Below are positions 6,082 to 13,191 of a DNA stretch of 16,349 nt, one piece after another (the first letter of the stretch is position 1; the number at the start of each line of letters is the position of its first letter). The notes beneath the pieces are model-generated. The model searched no databases, was not told where the DNA came from, and saw only the letters and a program-made list of their open reading frames with translations. Origin of the DNA: an uncultured Rubrobacteraceae bacterium (lineage in GTDB: Bacteria; Actinomycetota; Rubrobacteria; Rubrobacterales; Rubrobacteraceae); NCBI GenBank assembly GCA_902806015.1, contig CADCUZ010000016.1, positions 1 through 16,349 of the forward strand. The letters run 5' to 3'. The translations under genes and the position numbers were made by a program.

Positions 6082-7168
6082 AGGCCCCGGCCTCCCGCAG
6101 CGCCCCCGCAACCCGGAACGGGTCCGAAGCGACCACCGGGGCCGCGTACAATTCCATGGCCCCGATATCCGAGGTGCGGTTGGTCGGATCGCCGCGGTCC
6201 ACGATGTGGACGACGGTCGGGAAGCCCGTCCAATCTTCTTCGGCGGGCGCGAGCGGCGGCATGTAGAAGGCGACGTTGAAGGCTCGGGCGCCGAGGTCGC
6301 CTACGAACAGGCGCAACAACGCCCCGACGGTCCGGTGCAGGGCCGCGTCCCCCGGTTCGGGGCCGATCACCACGAGCTCCTTCTCCTTTACGGGCGTGAG
6401 GCTGGCGAACGCCTTGACGCCCTCCTCAACCGGAACGCCGAGGCCCAGCGCCTCGTGCGCCCGGTAGAGGTCCCCGAAGTAGTCCGTGCGGTGCTTGGAG
6501 CGGTATCCGGCGGCGGCGCGACGGAGGCGCTCGACTTTGGGGTAATGGGCGCCGCGGGTGGCGGTCACCTGGGCATGGCCGTGGATGATAGAGCCGCCGG
6601 CCCGCCAGAGGCAGTTCCACATGAGGAAGGGGTACTTCGCCTCCGGGTCGGCCCCGACGGCCCTGCGGCACCACTCAAGGCCCACGCAGACGTAGTCCGA
6701 GACCTTCCCGGGCGTCAGGTGGAGGGGGTTGTGCTCGTCGAAGACCACGACGCCGTGGAAACCGTCGTACTTGGCGATGTTCGAGGCGGTCGTGGCGTGT
6801 TCGCCCTCGACGCGGCCGAAGACGTCGGCCGGGGTGCCTTCCACGGGACGGCAGAACGGGTCCCCTTCCGTGGCGGCTATCTCGCGGTCGAGGTCGAGGC
6901 TCACGCCGGTATCCAGCGGGCGGGAGGCGCGGAGCTCGTTGAAGAGGGTGCCTTCCAGGGTGATCCTGTTGGTCACCTTGACGATGCGCTGCTCGGTCAC
7001 GGCGTCCACGGAGCCGAAGGACTTCTCGATCCAGGGTCGCATGACCTCCGGCGGGTCGAGGCGTCCGGTCGTGGCGGAGGTGTTCAGGATGCGCTCGGCG
7101 AGGGCGCGGTCCGCCGGGGGGAGGCCTTCTATCAGGGCCGGAAGGTCAGCGATGCTGGGCTCTCTCAT
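6080..7168 (-). CDS. GalT/HIT-superfamily nucleotidyltransferase-like protein
   Basis: Encodes 362 residues. The key motif is WRAGGSIIHGHAQVTATRGA with H196-G-H198-A-Q200, matching the 'GxSxxHPHxQ' active site of galactose-1-phosphate uridylyltransferase, whose second histidine carries the covalent UMP. Upstream are KVTNRITLEGTLFNELRASR, GDPFCRPVEGTPADVFGRVEGEH and YDGFHGVVVFDEHNPLHLT, resembling the first HIT-like repeat. Downstream lie LTPVKEKELVVIGPEPGD and AFNVAFYMPP. The second proline of HPH is Gly here (HGH), so it is outside classical GalT and nearer to GalT-like phosphorylases or nucleotidyltransferases. ATG 7168 has GAGGAG seven bases upstream; the open frame beyond it is non-coding. 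It lies 181 bases after the fusion gene and probably has its own promoter. A sugar-nucleotide role in the disaccharide cluster is inferred; the exact substrate is unknown. Confidence 0.75.
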   Translation of the reverse strand: MREPSIADLPALIEGLPPADRALAERILNTSATTGRLDPPEVMRPWIEKSFGSVDAVTEQRIVKVTNRITLEGTLFNELRASRPLDTGVSLDLDREIAATEGDPFCRPVEGTPADVFGRVEGEHATTASNIAKYDGFHGVVVFDEHNPLHLTPGKVSDYVCVGLEWCRRAVGADPEAKYPFLMWNCLWRAGGSIIHGHAQVTATRGAHYPKVERLRRAAAGYRSKHRTDYFGDLYRAHEALGLGVPVEEGVKAFASLTPVKEKELVVIGPEPGDAALHRTVGALLRLFVGDLGARAFNVAFYMPPLAPAEEDWTGFPTVVHIVDRGDPTNRTSDIGAMELYAAPVVASDPFRVAGALREAGA

Positions 7169-7196
7169 CCTGCTCCTCTGCTGGTCTCGTGCGCGA

Positions 7197-7210
7197 CGCG
7201 GCACATTATG
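7197..7210 (-). promoter_or_regulatory. Candidate -10 element for the GalT-like gene
   Basis: The 181-base gap upstream of the GalT-like start contains CATAAT on the minus strand (7205-7210), five of six matches to TATAAT, which would start transcription near 7197 and leave a leader of about 30 bases. No good -35 is visible at 16-18 bases. Read-through from the fusion gene is equally possible. Confidence 0.35.
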
Positions 7211-7349
7211 CAGGCCGGAGGCTCGGCCGTGCTTGGGGCTCCCGCCGCTTACGGAACCGGAGAACCCCCACCCGGGGTCGTCCTCCCCCGGCAGGGGCTC
7301 CGCCAGGGAACCGCGGAAGAGGCGCGACCCCAACGCCTCCTTCGCCGGG

Positions 7350-9818
7350 CTACGCCCTCTGGTCGGCCCCCTGTTCGAGCCGGCGGTAGAGCGTCTCGCG
7401 GTCGATCATGCGCTCGACGTGGCCCTCCATCCCGAGCTTGAGCGCGGCGACCTCGTGGGCGAAACGCACGCTCGTCGGCCAGTCCTTGCCGTCGAGGTGG
7501 GCGACGAGCAGCGCCGACCAGAAGGCGTCGCGGGCGCCGGTGACGCTCTGCACGTTCACCTTGGGCAGGGGGCCCACCCGCTCCACCGAGGAGCCGTCTG
7601 AGACGACCACCACGCCGCCGCTGCGGGTCATCACGACGACCTGCGCCCCGAGGTCGTGGAAGGTGTCCAGGCACGCCTCCTCGAGCGCGTCGTCGCTCAT
7701 GTTCGGGTCGAATAGGCGCCTGGCGTCTTCGAGGGAGGGCTTGACGATGGTGGCGTAGGGGAGGACCTCGGCGAGCACCTCCCAGGCCTCCTCGCGGTCG
7801 GGCCACACGCGCGGGTCGTAGTTCGGGTCCAGGGAGACGACCTTGCCGAGCCTGGCGCCGAGCCGCATGGCCCTCCTCACGGCCAGCCGCTGCGGGTCGC
7901 GGGAGAGGGCGAAGGCCGAGGTGTGGACGGCCCGTGCCCGCTCGACGAGCTCGTCCGGAACCTCCCTGATGTTAAGCAGCGCGTCTGCGCCGCGGTTGAC
8001 TTGGAAGTCCGGCACGTTGACGGTCCTGGTGACGAAGGCGTTCGTGGTCGGCTCTCCCGGCGCGCGATGGACGCCCTCCGTGGAGACGCCGTGGCGTCCG
8101 AGCTGATCCTCGACGAACTCGCCGAAGTAGTCAGCGCCGACCTTTGTGATCACCGCCGAGCGACCGCCGAGCTTAGCGACGTAGACGGCGACGTTGGCCG
8201 GCTGGCCGCCCAGGTAGCGCGAGAACCTGTCGGCGGTCCTGAGCGAGATCCTGAACTCGTGCGAGATAAAGTCCACGAGCGACTCCCCGACCGCGAGCAC
8301 GTCTAGCCCGAAGTACAGCCTATCCAGCGTCTCTAGCGAGGTCCCCTCGTCCGAGCCGGGGTCTGTGAAGTACTTCGGGCTCTCCAGCCGTACCCGAGGC
8401 GTTGGGAAGCCGTCGGCCGGGTCCTCTTCCCCGACCCTTCTCTCCTTGGCTATTGCGTCCAGGTACCCCTCGGCGGTGCGCTCCCAGGTGTACTTGGCGA
8501 GCACGCGCCCGTATCCGGCCTCGGCGTAGCGGCGCCACCGCCCGACGTCGCCCACGACGGAGTAGAGGCCCGCCGCGACCTCCTCGGGGTCGCCCGGGTC
8601 CACAAGTAAGCCGTACTCCTCGTCCCCCTCGCGCAGGGACTCGCTCGGCCCCCCATTCTTAGTGACAACCGCCGGCAGGCCGGCCGCCATCGCCTCCAGC
8701 GGCGCGAGCCCGAACGGCTCGTAGTTGGCAGTAAGCGCGAAGACCGAGCGCCGTTCGGAGAGGAAGCGGTAGGCGGCGGCCAGGCGCCGCTGCCCCCGTA
8801 CGGCGAACATCGAGACCATGCCGCGCATCCTGGCCCGATCCATCGTCTCCATGATCCCGTCGAGCACGGCCCGCTCGCCGTCGTCGGCGTCACTGTAGTC
8901 CTCCAGTGGGTTTTCCATGTTGCCCGTGAGGACGACCAGGTTCGCGCTCTCGCGCAGGGTCGGGCTGCTGGCGAAGGCCTCGACGAGCGCCCGGTGGTTC
9001 TTTTTCGGGTCGAGCCGGCTTGAGGCGACGACGCACGGTAGGCCTACGCGCTCCGGGTCGAGGTCGCGCTCCAGGCAGGCCAGGACGTGCCCGCGCACCG
9101 CCCCTTCGTCGTCCGCGCGGGAGTTTTTGTCGAAGATGTGCATAGCGACGCCGGGGGGCACGGCGGCGAAGTGGTCCCCGTCCATGGGGTCCACGGCTCC
9201 GCGGTAGGCGTTGTGGGTGTACTGGACGAAGCGTTCCTGGCCCGTGCTTGTGACGTTGAGCCGCGAGCGGTTCATCGCCAGCCGCTCGGCCACGATGCGC
9301 TTCGAGAAGTGGTACTTCTTATCGGTCTCCGCGATATCGCGGCGGCGCACGCCCATCTTGTCCATCTTTTGGGCTCCTAAAGAGTGGGCCGTGAAGCTGA
9401 ACGGGATGCCGGTCCGATCCTCGATGAGGACCGCGCACAGACCGCCGTCCCCGTAGTGCGAGGTAACGGTGTCGGGCAGCGAGTCCTCGCGCTCGTAGAA
9501 GGAGAGCAGGTTCGGCACGAACTCGGTGCCCAGGTAGGGCCAAAGCTCCTCTTTGGGGAGGAAGCCGTCGGGACCGCAGGGGACACGGAGTATCCGCACG
9601 TTCTCGTGGCCGGGGTAGGCGTCGGTCTCCCCGGCGAACTCGGGCCACTCCGGGTCGACGACGCGGCGGGTGACGATGTCCACCCTGTGGCCGAGGTTGC
9701 CCATCGCGAGCGCCAGCTCCTTGACGTAGACGAGCTGGCCACCGAAGTCCGGGTGGGCGGTCCAGTACGAGTCTTCGGGGTCGAAGTTGCCCTGCGGGTT
9801 GATAAACGCTACGTGCAT
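7350..9818 (-). CDS. Sucrose-phosphate-synthase-like glycosyltransferase fused to PfkB sugar kinase
   Basis: Encodes 822 residues. Residues 1-460 are a GT4 glycosyltransferase of the sucrose-phosphate/mannosylfructose-phosphate synthase type: HPDFGGQLVYVKELA near the N-terminus, FTAHSLGAQKMDKMGV (H145, K151), RIVAERLAMNRSRL, SRLDPKKNHRALVEAF, and NYEPFGLAPLEAMAAGLP (E367, E375) followed by TKNGGPSES. In this family the first three elements bind fructose-6-phosphate and the last the NDP-sugar. After a linker (about 460-504), residues 505-822 form a PfkB kinase with DVLAVGESLVDF, YLGGQPANVAVYVAKLGG, SLDPNYDPRVWPD and VKPSLEDARRLF. Its anion-hole motif reads TGARDAF (R763, D764) instead of GAGD. 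It sits 19 bases after the upstream glycosyltransferase, preceded by GAGAGGA. The fusion could channel fructose-6-phosphate directly to the transferase, if the kinase is active. Confidence 0.88.
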   Translation of the reverse strand: MHVAFINPQGNFDPEDSYWTAHPDFGGQLVYVKELALAMGNLGHRVDIVTRRVVDPEWPEFAGETDAYPGHENVRILRVPCGPDGFLPKEELWPYLGTEFVPNLLSFYEREDSLPDTVTSHYGDGGLCAVLIEDRTGIPFSFTAHSLGAQKMDKMGVRRRDIAETDKKYHFSKRIVAERLAMNRSRLNVTSTGQERFVQYTHNAYRGAVDPMDGDHFAAVPPGVAMHIFDKNSRADDEGAVRGHVLACLERDLDPERVGLPCVVASSRLDPKKNHRALVEAFASSPTLRESANLVVLTGNMENPLEDYSDADDGERAVLDGIMETMDRARMRGMVSMFAVRGQRRLAAAYRFLSERRSVFALTANYEPFGLAPLEAMAAGLPAVVTKNGGPSESLREGDEEYGLLVDPGDPEEVAAGLYSVVGDVGRWRRYAEAGYGRVLAKYTWERTAEGYLDAIAKERRVGEEDPADGFPTPRVRLESPKYFTDPGSDEGTSLETLDRLYFGLDVLAVGESLVDFISHEFRISLRTADRFSRYLGGQPANVAVYVAKLGGRSAVITKVGADYFGEFVEDQLGRHGVSTEGVHRAPGEPTTNAFVTRTVNVPDFQVNRGADALLNIREVPDELVERARAVHTSAFALSRDPQRLAVRRAMRLGARLGKVVSLDPNYDPRVWPDREEAWEVLAEVLPYATIVKPSLEDARRLFDPNMSDDALEEACLDTFHDLGAQVVVMTRSGGVVVVSDGSSVERVGPLPKVNVQSVTGARDAFWSALLVAHLDGKDWPTSVRFAHEVAALKLGMEGHVERMIDRETLYRRLEQGADQRA
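9528..9681. repeat. 154-bp direct repeat, copy in the fusion gene
   Basis: This block is identical base for base to 11038-11191. It encodes residues 47-97 of the fusion protein (DIVTRRVVDPEWPEFAGETD through WPYLG). Immediately outside it the two genes diverge at both DNA and protein level. Perfect identity including synonymous positions indicates recent gene conversion. Confidence 0.95.
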
Positions 9819-9837
9819 CCGCCCATCCTCTCTGTCG

Positions 9838-11328
9838 TTACCCTGCCGGGCGCTCCCCTTGGGTCTCCCATCCCCGAAGCCGCGGCAGCCCCGCCGGGGC
9901 CGGCCGCCGGGCGAATTCGGGGATGGGGAAGGAGGGGTCCCCGCCCCTCTCCCCGCGCGCGGCCTCCCCCGCCAGCTTCAAGTAGCCTTCGGCGGTGCGG
10001 CGCCAGTTGTAGAGGTCGCGGGCCCGTTCGAGGCCCTTGCCAGCGTAGGCCTTCCAGGTCTGCCGGTCTGATAGGAGGCGCAGCAGCTTCGCGGCGATGT
10101 CCCCGGGGTCGTGGGGGTCCGCGAGGAGGCCGGCCCGCCCGCCGTCGGTAGTCTCCTGCGGGCCGCCGTTCTGCGTGACGACCACGGGGAGGCCGACGGC
10201 CATCGCCTCGACAACCGTCATGCCGAAGGGCTCGTACTCGGCGGGGAGGCAGAAGACGCCGCCCGTCTCCGCGCCCCAGCGGTAGAGGGCGGCCAGTGCC
10301 GTCTGCCCCGAGAGGCCGAAGGCCGAGATGCCGCCCCACAGGTTAGAGCGGTCTACGGTCGAGATCAGGGCGTCCAGGAGGGGACGCTCCTCGTCCGAGG
10401 CGCCGCCGGGGTCACGCAGCGGGTCGTCGAGGCCGCGCGTGATGACGAGCAGGTTCGCCCGCTCCCGGAGTTCGGGGTTGCTGGCGAAGGCCTCGACGAG
10501 CGCCCGGTGGTTCTTTTTCGGGTCGAGCCGGCTCCAGGCGATAACGGCCGGCAGGTCCCGCCGCCCCGGGTCGATGTCTCGCCCGTGGGCGGCCCGGATG
10601 CGTTCCCGGTTCTCTCCTTCGTGCGGGCCCCGTGCGTCAGGGTCGAAGATGTCGAAGTTCACCCCGGGCGGGATCACGGCGAAGCGCCCATCGTCCTCGA
10701 CGTCCACTGCGCCGCGGTAGGCCGGGTGGTCGTACTGCTCGCGGCGCTCGGCCTCGCTGTTCGCCACGTTCGCCGCCGAACGCGCCATCGCCGCCCGCTC
10801 CGCCCCCAACCGCGCCCCGAAGTTGTACCGGGCGTCGGCCGTTGATAAATCGTCTGGGCCCTGCAGGAGCCCGTCGAGCTTCCAGGCCCCGAGCGAGTGG
10901 CCCGTGAAGGTGAAGGGAACGCCCGAGGCCTCCGCCAGCAACGCCGCCGCGAGGCCGCCGTCCGCGTAGTGGCCGGTCCAGAGGTCGGGCCAGGAACCTT
11001 CCCTCCGGTAGAGTTCGGCCACGCCCCCCGCCCACTCGCCCAGGTAGGGCCAAAGCTCCTCTTTGGGGAGGAAGCCGTCGGGACCGCAGGGGACACGGAG
11101 TATCCGCACGTTCTCGTGGCCGGGGTAGGCGTCGGTCTCCCCGGCGAACTCGGGCCACTCCGGGTCGACGACGCGGCGGGTGACGATGTCCGCCTGGTGG
11201 CCCATTTTTTCGAGCACCCGGGCGACCTCCCGAACGTAGACGAGTTGGCCGCCGAAGTCCGGGTGGGAGGCAAGGTAGCTGTTGCGCGGGTCGAAGTTCC
11301 CTTGCGGGTTCACGAAAGCGACGCGCAT
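9838..11328 (-). CDS. Sucrose-phosphate-synthase-like glycosyltransferase
   Basis: Encodes 496 residues, a paralogue of the glycosyltransferase half of the adjacent fusion but without a kinase domain. It has SHPDFGGQLVYVREVA, FTGHSLGAWKLDGLL (H144, K150), RLGAERAAMARSAANVANSE, SRLDPKKNHRALVEAF, and EYEPFGMTVVEAMAVGLPVV (E366, E374) followed by QNGGPQET. Acceptor-side residues of the sucrose-phosphate synthase type are kept, but GAQKM has become GAWKL and the donor loop is QNGG rather than KNGG, so donor or acceptor may differ from its partner. The C-terminal 40 residues are Pro/Arg-rich and look disordered. ATG 11328 has GAGGA eight bases upstream. It starts 27 bases after the standalone kinase and is certainly co-transcribed. 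Residues about 47-97 are encoded by DNA identical to the fusion gene. Whether the two act as a heteromer or make different products is unknown. Confidence 0.87.
   Translation of the reverse strand: MRVAFVNPQGNFDPRNSYLASHPDFGGQLVYVREVARVLEKMGHQADIVTRRVVDPEWPEFAGETDAYPGHENVRILRVPCGPDGFLPKEELWPYLGEWAGGVAELYRREGSWPDLWTGHYADGGLAAALLAEASGVPFTFTGHSLGAWKLDGLLQGPDDLSTADARYNFGARLGAERAAMARSAANVANSEAERREQYDHPAYRGAVDVEDDGRFAVIPPGVNFDIFDPDARGPHEGENRERIRAAHGRDIDPGRRDLPAVIAWSRLDPKKNHRALVEAFASNPELRERANLLVITRGLDDPLRDPGGASDEERPLLDALISTVDRSNLWGGISAFGLSGQTALAALYRWGAETGGVFCLPAEYEPFGMTVVEAMAVGLPVVVTQNGGPQETTDGGRAGLLADPHDPGDIAAKLLRLLSDRQTWKAYAGKGLERARDLYNWRRTAEGYLKLAGEAARGERGGDPSFPIPEFARRPAPAGLPRLRGWETQGERPAG
11038..11191. 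repeat. 154-bp direct repeat, copy in the standalone glycosyltransferase gene
   Basis: Second copy of the block at 9528-9681, offset by 1510 bases, in the same reading frame and strand. A shorter perfect match of 55 bases also links the genes at 8966-9020 and 10479-10533, over the region encoding SRLDPKKNHRALVEAFAS. Confidence 0.95.
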
Positions 11329-11355
11329 CCGGCCGTCCTCAGCTTTCCTGCGGGT

Positions 11356-12321
11356 TCATTTTTCCTCCCCGTCGGCTTCTTCGTCCAGACAGGCGTAGAT
11401 CTCGTCGCGGTCGATGTCCGCGGGGAGGGGTCCCTTCGTGGTGAGCTTCCGCTCGACGATCTCGCGGGCGAAGAGGACGGACCGCTCGACCTCGTTGCCG
11501 TCAAGGAGCGCCGTCAGGAAGCCGGCCCAGAAGGAATCCCCGGCGCCGGTGGCGTCGACGACCTCGACGGGGCGGGCAGGGACGTGGGCCGTGATCTTGC
11601 CGTTCTCCGAGACCAGGTTCCCCTCGGCGCCCATTGTGAAGATGACGGTCTCGGGGCCGAGGTCGTGGAACATCTCGATGTACTGCTCGGGCTCGTGGTC
11701 CGGGCCGAAGACGCGCCTGGCGTCGTCCGCGGAGGGCTTGGTAACGTTGACGTGGCGGTAGGCCTCGCGGATCACGCCCTGCGCCTCCTTGTAGTCCGGC
11801 CAAACGCGCCGGCTGTAGTTGGGGTCGAGCGAGACGATCTTGCCCATCTCCCGCGCCTTTCGGAAGGTCCCTATGACTGCCGAGCGGCACGGCTCGCGCG
11901 CGAGGGCGAAGGTCGAGGAGTGGACGACCTTCGCGCGGTCTATAGCCTCCTCGGGAATTTCCTTGGACTCAAGCAGAAAGTCGCCGATGCGGAATTCCTC
12001 GAAGTCCGGGGTGGCCGCGGTGGAGGAGACGAAGATCACGGATGTGTTCGTCCTATGGTCCATCTGCAGGTAGTCGGTGACGACCCCGTGGCGTTGTAGC
12101 TCGCTTTTTAAGAACTTCCCGAACGCCCCGATGCCGGTCTTGGCGATCACCGCCGACCGCCCCCCGAGCTTGGAGACGTAGACTGCGATGTTGGCCGGAG
12201 ATCCCCCAAGGTACCGCTTGAACGTGGTCGCGTTGCTCAGGGTGTCGGTCTTCTCGGCGGAGATAAAGTCGACCACCATCTCCCCGATGGTGAGGACGTC
12301 TAGTTGTTGGTCGGCGGCCAT
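11356..12321 (-). CDS. PfkB-family carbohydrate kinase (probable fructokinase)
   Basis: Encodes 321 residues, a normal PfkB length. Motifs in order are DVLTIGEMVVDFI (substrate strand), YLGGSPANIAVYVSKLGG (first PfkB signature), SLDPNYSRRVWPD, TKPSADDARRVFG, FTMGAEGNLV, and the second signature DATGAGDSFWAGFLTALLDG with the anion hole G259-A-G-D262, where the aspartate is the catalytic base. All are intact, in contrast to the fused paralogue. Next to sucrose-phosphate-synthase-like enzymes, a fructokinase making fructose-6-phosphate is the most economical role. 2-Keto-3-deoxygluconate or inositol-pathway kinases share these motifs and cannot be excluded. It is the first gene of the cluster. 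There is no Shine-Dalgarno before ATG 12321, and a -10-like TAATCT ends eight bases upstream, so the mRNA may be leaderless. Confidence 0.88.
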   Translation of the reverse strand: MAADQQLDVLTIGEMVVDFISAEKTDTLSNATTFKRYLGGSPANIAVYVSKLGGRSAVIAKTGIGAFGKFLKSELQRHGVVTDYLQMDHRTNTSVIFVSSTAATPDFEEFRIGDFLLESKEIPEEAIDRAKVVHSSTFALAREPCRSAVIGTFRKAREMGKIVSLDPNYSRRVWPDYKEAQGVIREAYRHVNVTKPSADDARRVFGPDHEPEQYIEMFHDLGPETVIFTMGAEGNLVSENGKITAHVPARPVEVVDATGAGDSFWAGFLTALLDGNEVERSVLFAREIVERKLTTKGPLPADIDRDEIYACLDEEADGEEK

Positions 12322-12345
12322 ACGGCGTAGATTACTCTACCGGGC
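12322..12345 (-). promoter_or_regulatory. Candidate promoter/operator of the sugar cluster
   Basis: An inverted repeat GTAGA-TTAC-TCTAC (12327-12340) lies six bases upstream of the kinase ATG. On the minus strand it contains TAATCT, positioned so that transcription would begin at or next to the start codon. A weak -35-like TGCACG lies 17 bases further upstream. The overlap of a palindrome with a -10 suggests repressor control of the whole minus-strand cluster. This rests on position and symmetry only. Confidence 0.4.
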
Positions 12346-12589
12346 CTGTACCGTGCATGGGGGACGCCGGTGGGCCGGACCGGCGAGGGATGCCGTCGGT
12401 AACCGCTTGCGCAACCACGGCCGCGTCCTGTGGCAAAGGGCGACGGCCGAAAGGCGACAGCCTTCACCCCCACCACGCGCGTGAACCGCGGCAATGTAGT
12501 GGCTGCATCGGGGTTAGAATTTTATGGTCGGACCTCTACGAAGCGAGAGGTCATGAAGGGCGTGTTGGCTCCAGCCCCCTAGGCCACAC

Positions 12590-12770
12590 CGGCGAGCAGA
12601 AACACCCGTACGGCGCCGGCCGCGAATGGCACCCAAGTTTCGACGGCTTCCTCACCTTCGACGCCTCCCGCTGGATGAAGCAAGACCGCATGATGGGCCG
12701 CAGCTACCCGAACCCCGCCAACGTCGACGTCTTCGACGGGAACGCGCGGTTCAAGATACCGGGTCCTACA
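12590..12770 (+). pseudogene. Coding-like remnant of unknown gene
   Basis: In one plus-strand frame these ~60 codons read like a real globular protein: HPYGAGREWHPSFDGFLTF, DASRWMKQDRMMGRSYPNPA, then NVDVFDGNARFKIPG. Almost every third codon base is G or C, matching neighbouring genes, and the residue mix is rich in aromatics and balanced, unlike the flanking Arg/Ser/Pro-rich translation. There is no fitting start or ribosome binding site, and coding character stops just before the 11-bp inverted repeat. I do not recognise the family. Most likely a decayed internal fragment of a lost gene. Confidence 0.4.
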
Positions 12771-12780
12771 CCAGCTGAGG

Positions 12781-12851
12781 CGGCTCACAGATGGCCCACG
12801 TCCCCTACGCGAGCCGCGCCCCGGTCGGCCCGCCAACGAGTCTGTGAGCCG
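12781..12851. repeat. 11-bp perfect inverted repeat bounding a 49-base core
   Basis: CGGCTCACAGA at 12781-12791 is exactly complementary to TCTGTGAGCCG at 12841-12851. The core is GC-rich and non-coding in appearance. It could be a long stem-loop, a terminator-like structure, or the ends of a very small non-autonomous element. No convincing target-site duplication flanks it. Confidence 0.6.
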
Positions 12852-13144
12852 GAGTTCGGGCGACCCGACAGCTACCACTCTCCCCCCGTGCCCCCACGCG
12901 GGAACTCCAGCAGCCGAACGGGCTCGCGCCGGTCTTCCTCCGAGAGCCCGGCGAAGGGCTTCGCCACCGCCCTCTCTGTTGCCTGTCGCGCAGGGCGTCC
13001 ATGGTCCGCGCCACCCGCGGGGGCAGGGCCGGCGTCCGGGTGCGTCCCGCCGGGGACGGCGCGGGGCGGTGGTGGACGGTGGAGCCGCTTACGGACTTTG
13101 GGCGTGGTGGGGTGGAGACTTAGGGTTAACGTTTGCGGTCAGGG

Positions 13145-13150
13145 TATAGA
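13145..13150 (+). promoter_or_regulatory. Candidate -10 element of the dehydrogenase/exporter operon
   Basis: TATAGA lies 42 bases upstream of the dehydrogenase start, in an AT-richer patch preceded by TTAGGGTTAACG. TTAGGG at 19 bases is a poor -35 and TTAACG is too close at 13 bases. The strong GAGGAGAAGG ribosome binding site at 13181-13190 follows at the expected distance. Confidence 0.35.
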
Positions 13151-13191
13151 CTCAGGGCGCTCGCGAGGTTCAGAGACGAAGAGGAGAAGGT

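Larger units (their letters stand above)
12322..13191. other. 870-bp gene-poor interval between sugar cluster and exporter operon
   Basis: No intact gene is supported. A long open frame spans most of it on the plus strand, but its ends are Arg/Ser/Gly/Pro-rich and typical of chance frames in GC-rich DNA. Contents from left to right are the candidate promoter of the minus-strand cluster, a perfect 7-bp hairpin GACCTCT/AGAGGTC (12531-12537 with 12546-12552), a coding-like block (about 12590-12770), an 11-bp inverted repeat (12781-12851), a small hairpin GGCGAA/TTCGCC near 12950, and a candidate promoter of the dehydrogenase at 13145. Confidence 0.65.

Noticed and set aside
7169..7333. N-terminal extension of the GalT-like protein
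   Set aside because: No homology-like character, and a good GAGGAG site precedes ATG 7168.
9384..10151. Long plus-strand frames across the sugar cluster (also 10897-12099)
   Set aside because: They mirror the minus-strand glycosyltransferase and kinase genes, a usual artefact in GC-rich DNA, with no ribosome binding sites or recognisable domains.
12400..12475. Possible riboswitch in the gap (GGCAAAGGGCGACGGCCGAAAG resembles part of a GEMM/c-di-GMP aptamer when read in short pieces)
   Set aside because: The essential GGGACGCAAAGCC-like segment and tetraloop receptor in the right order are missing, so the likeness is limited to a CCGAAAGG loop.
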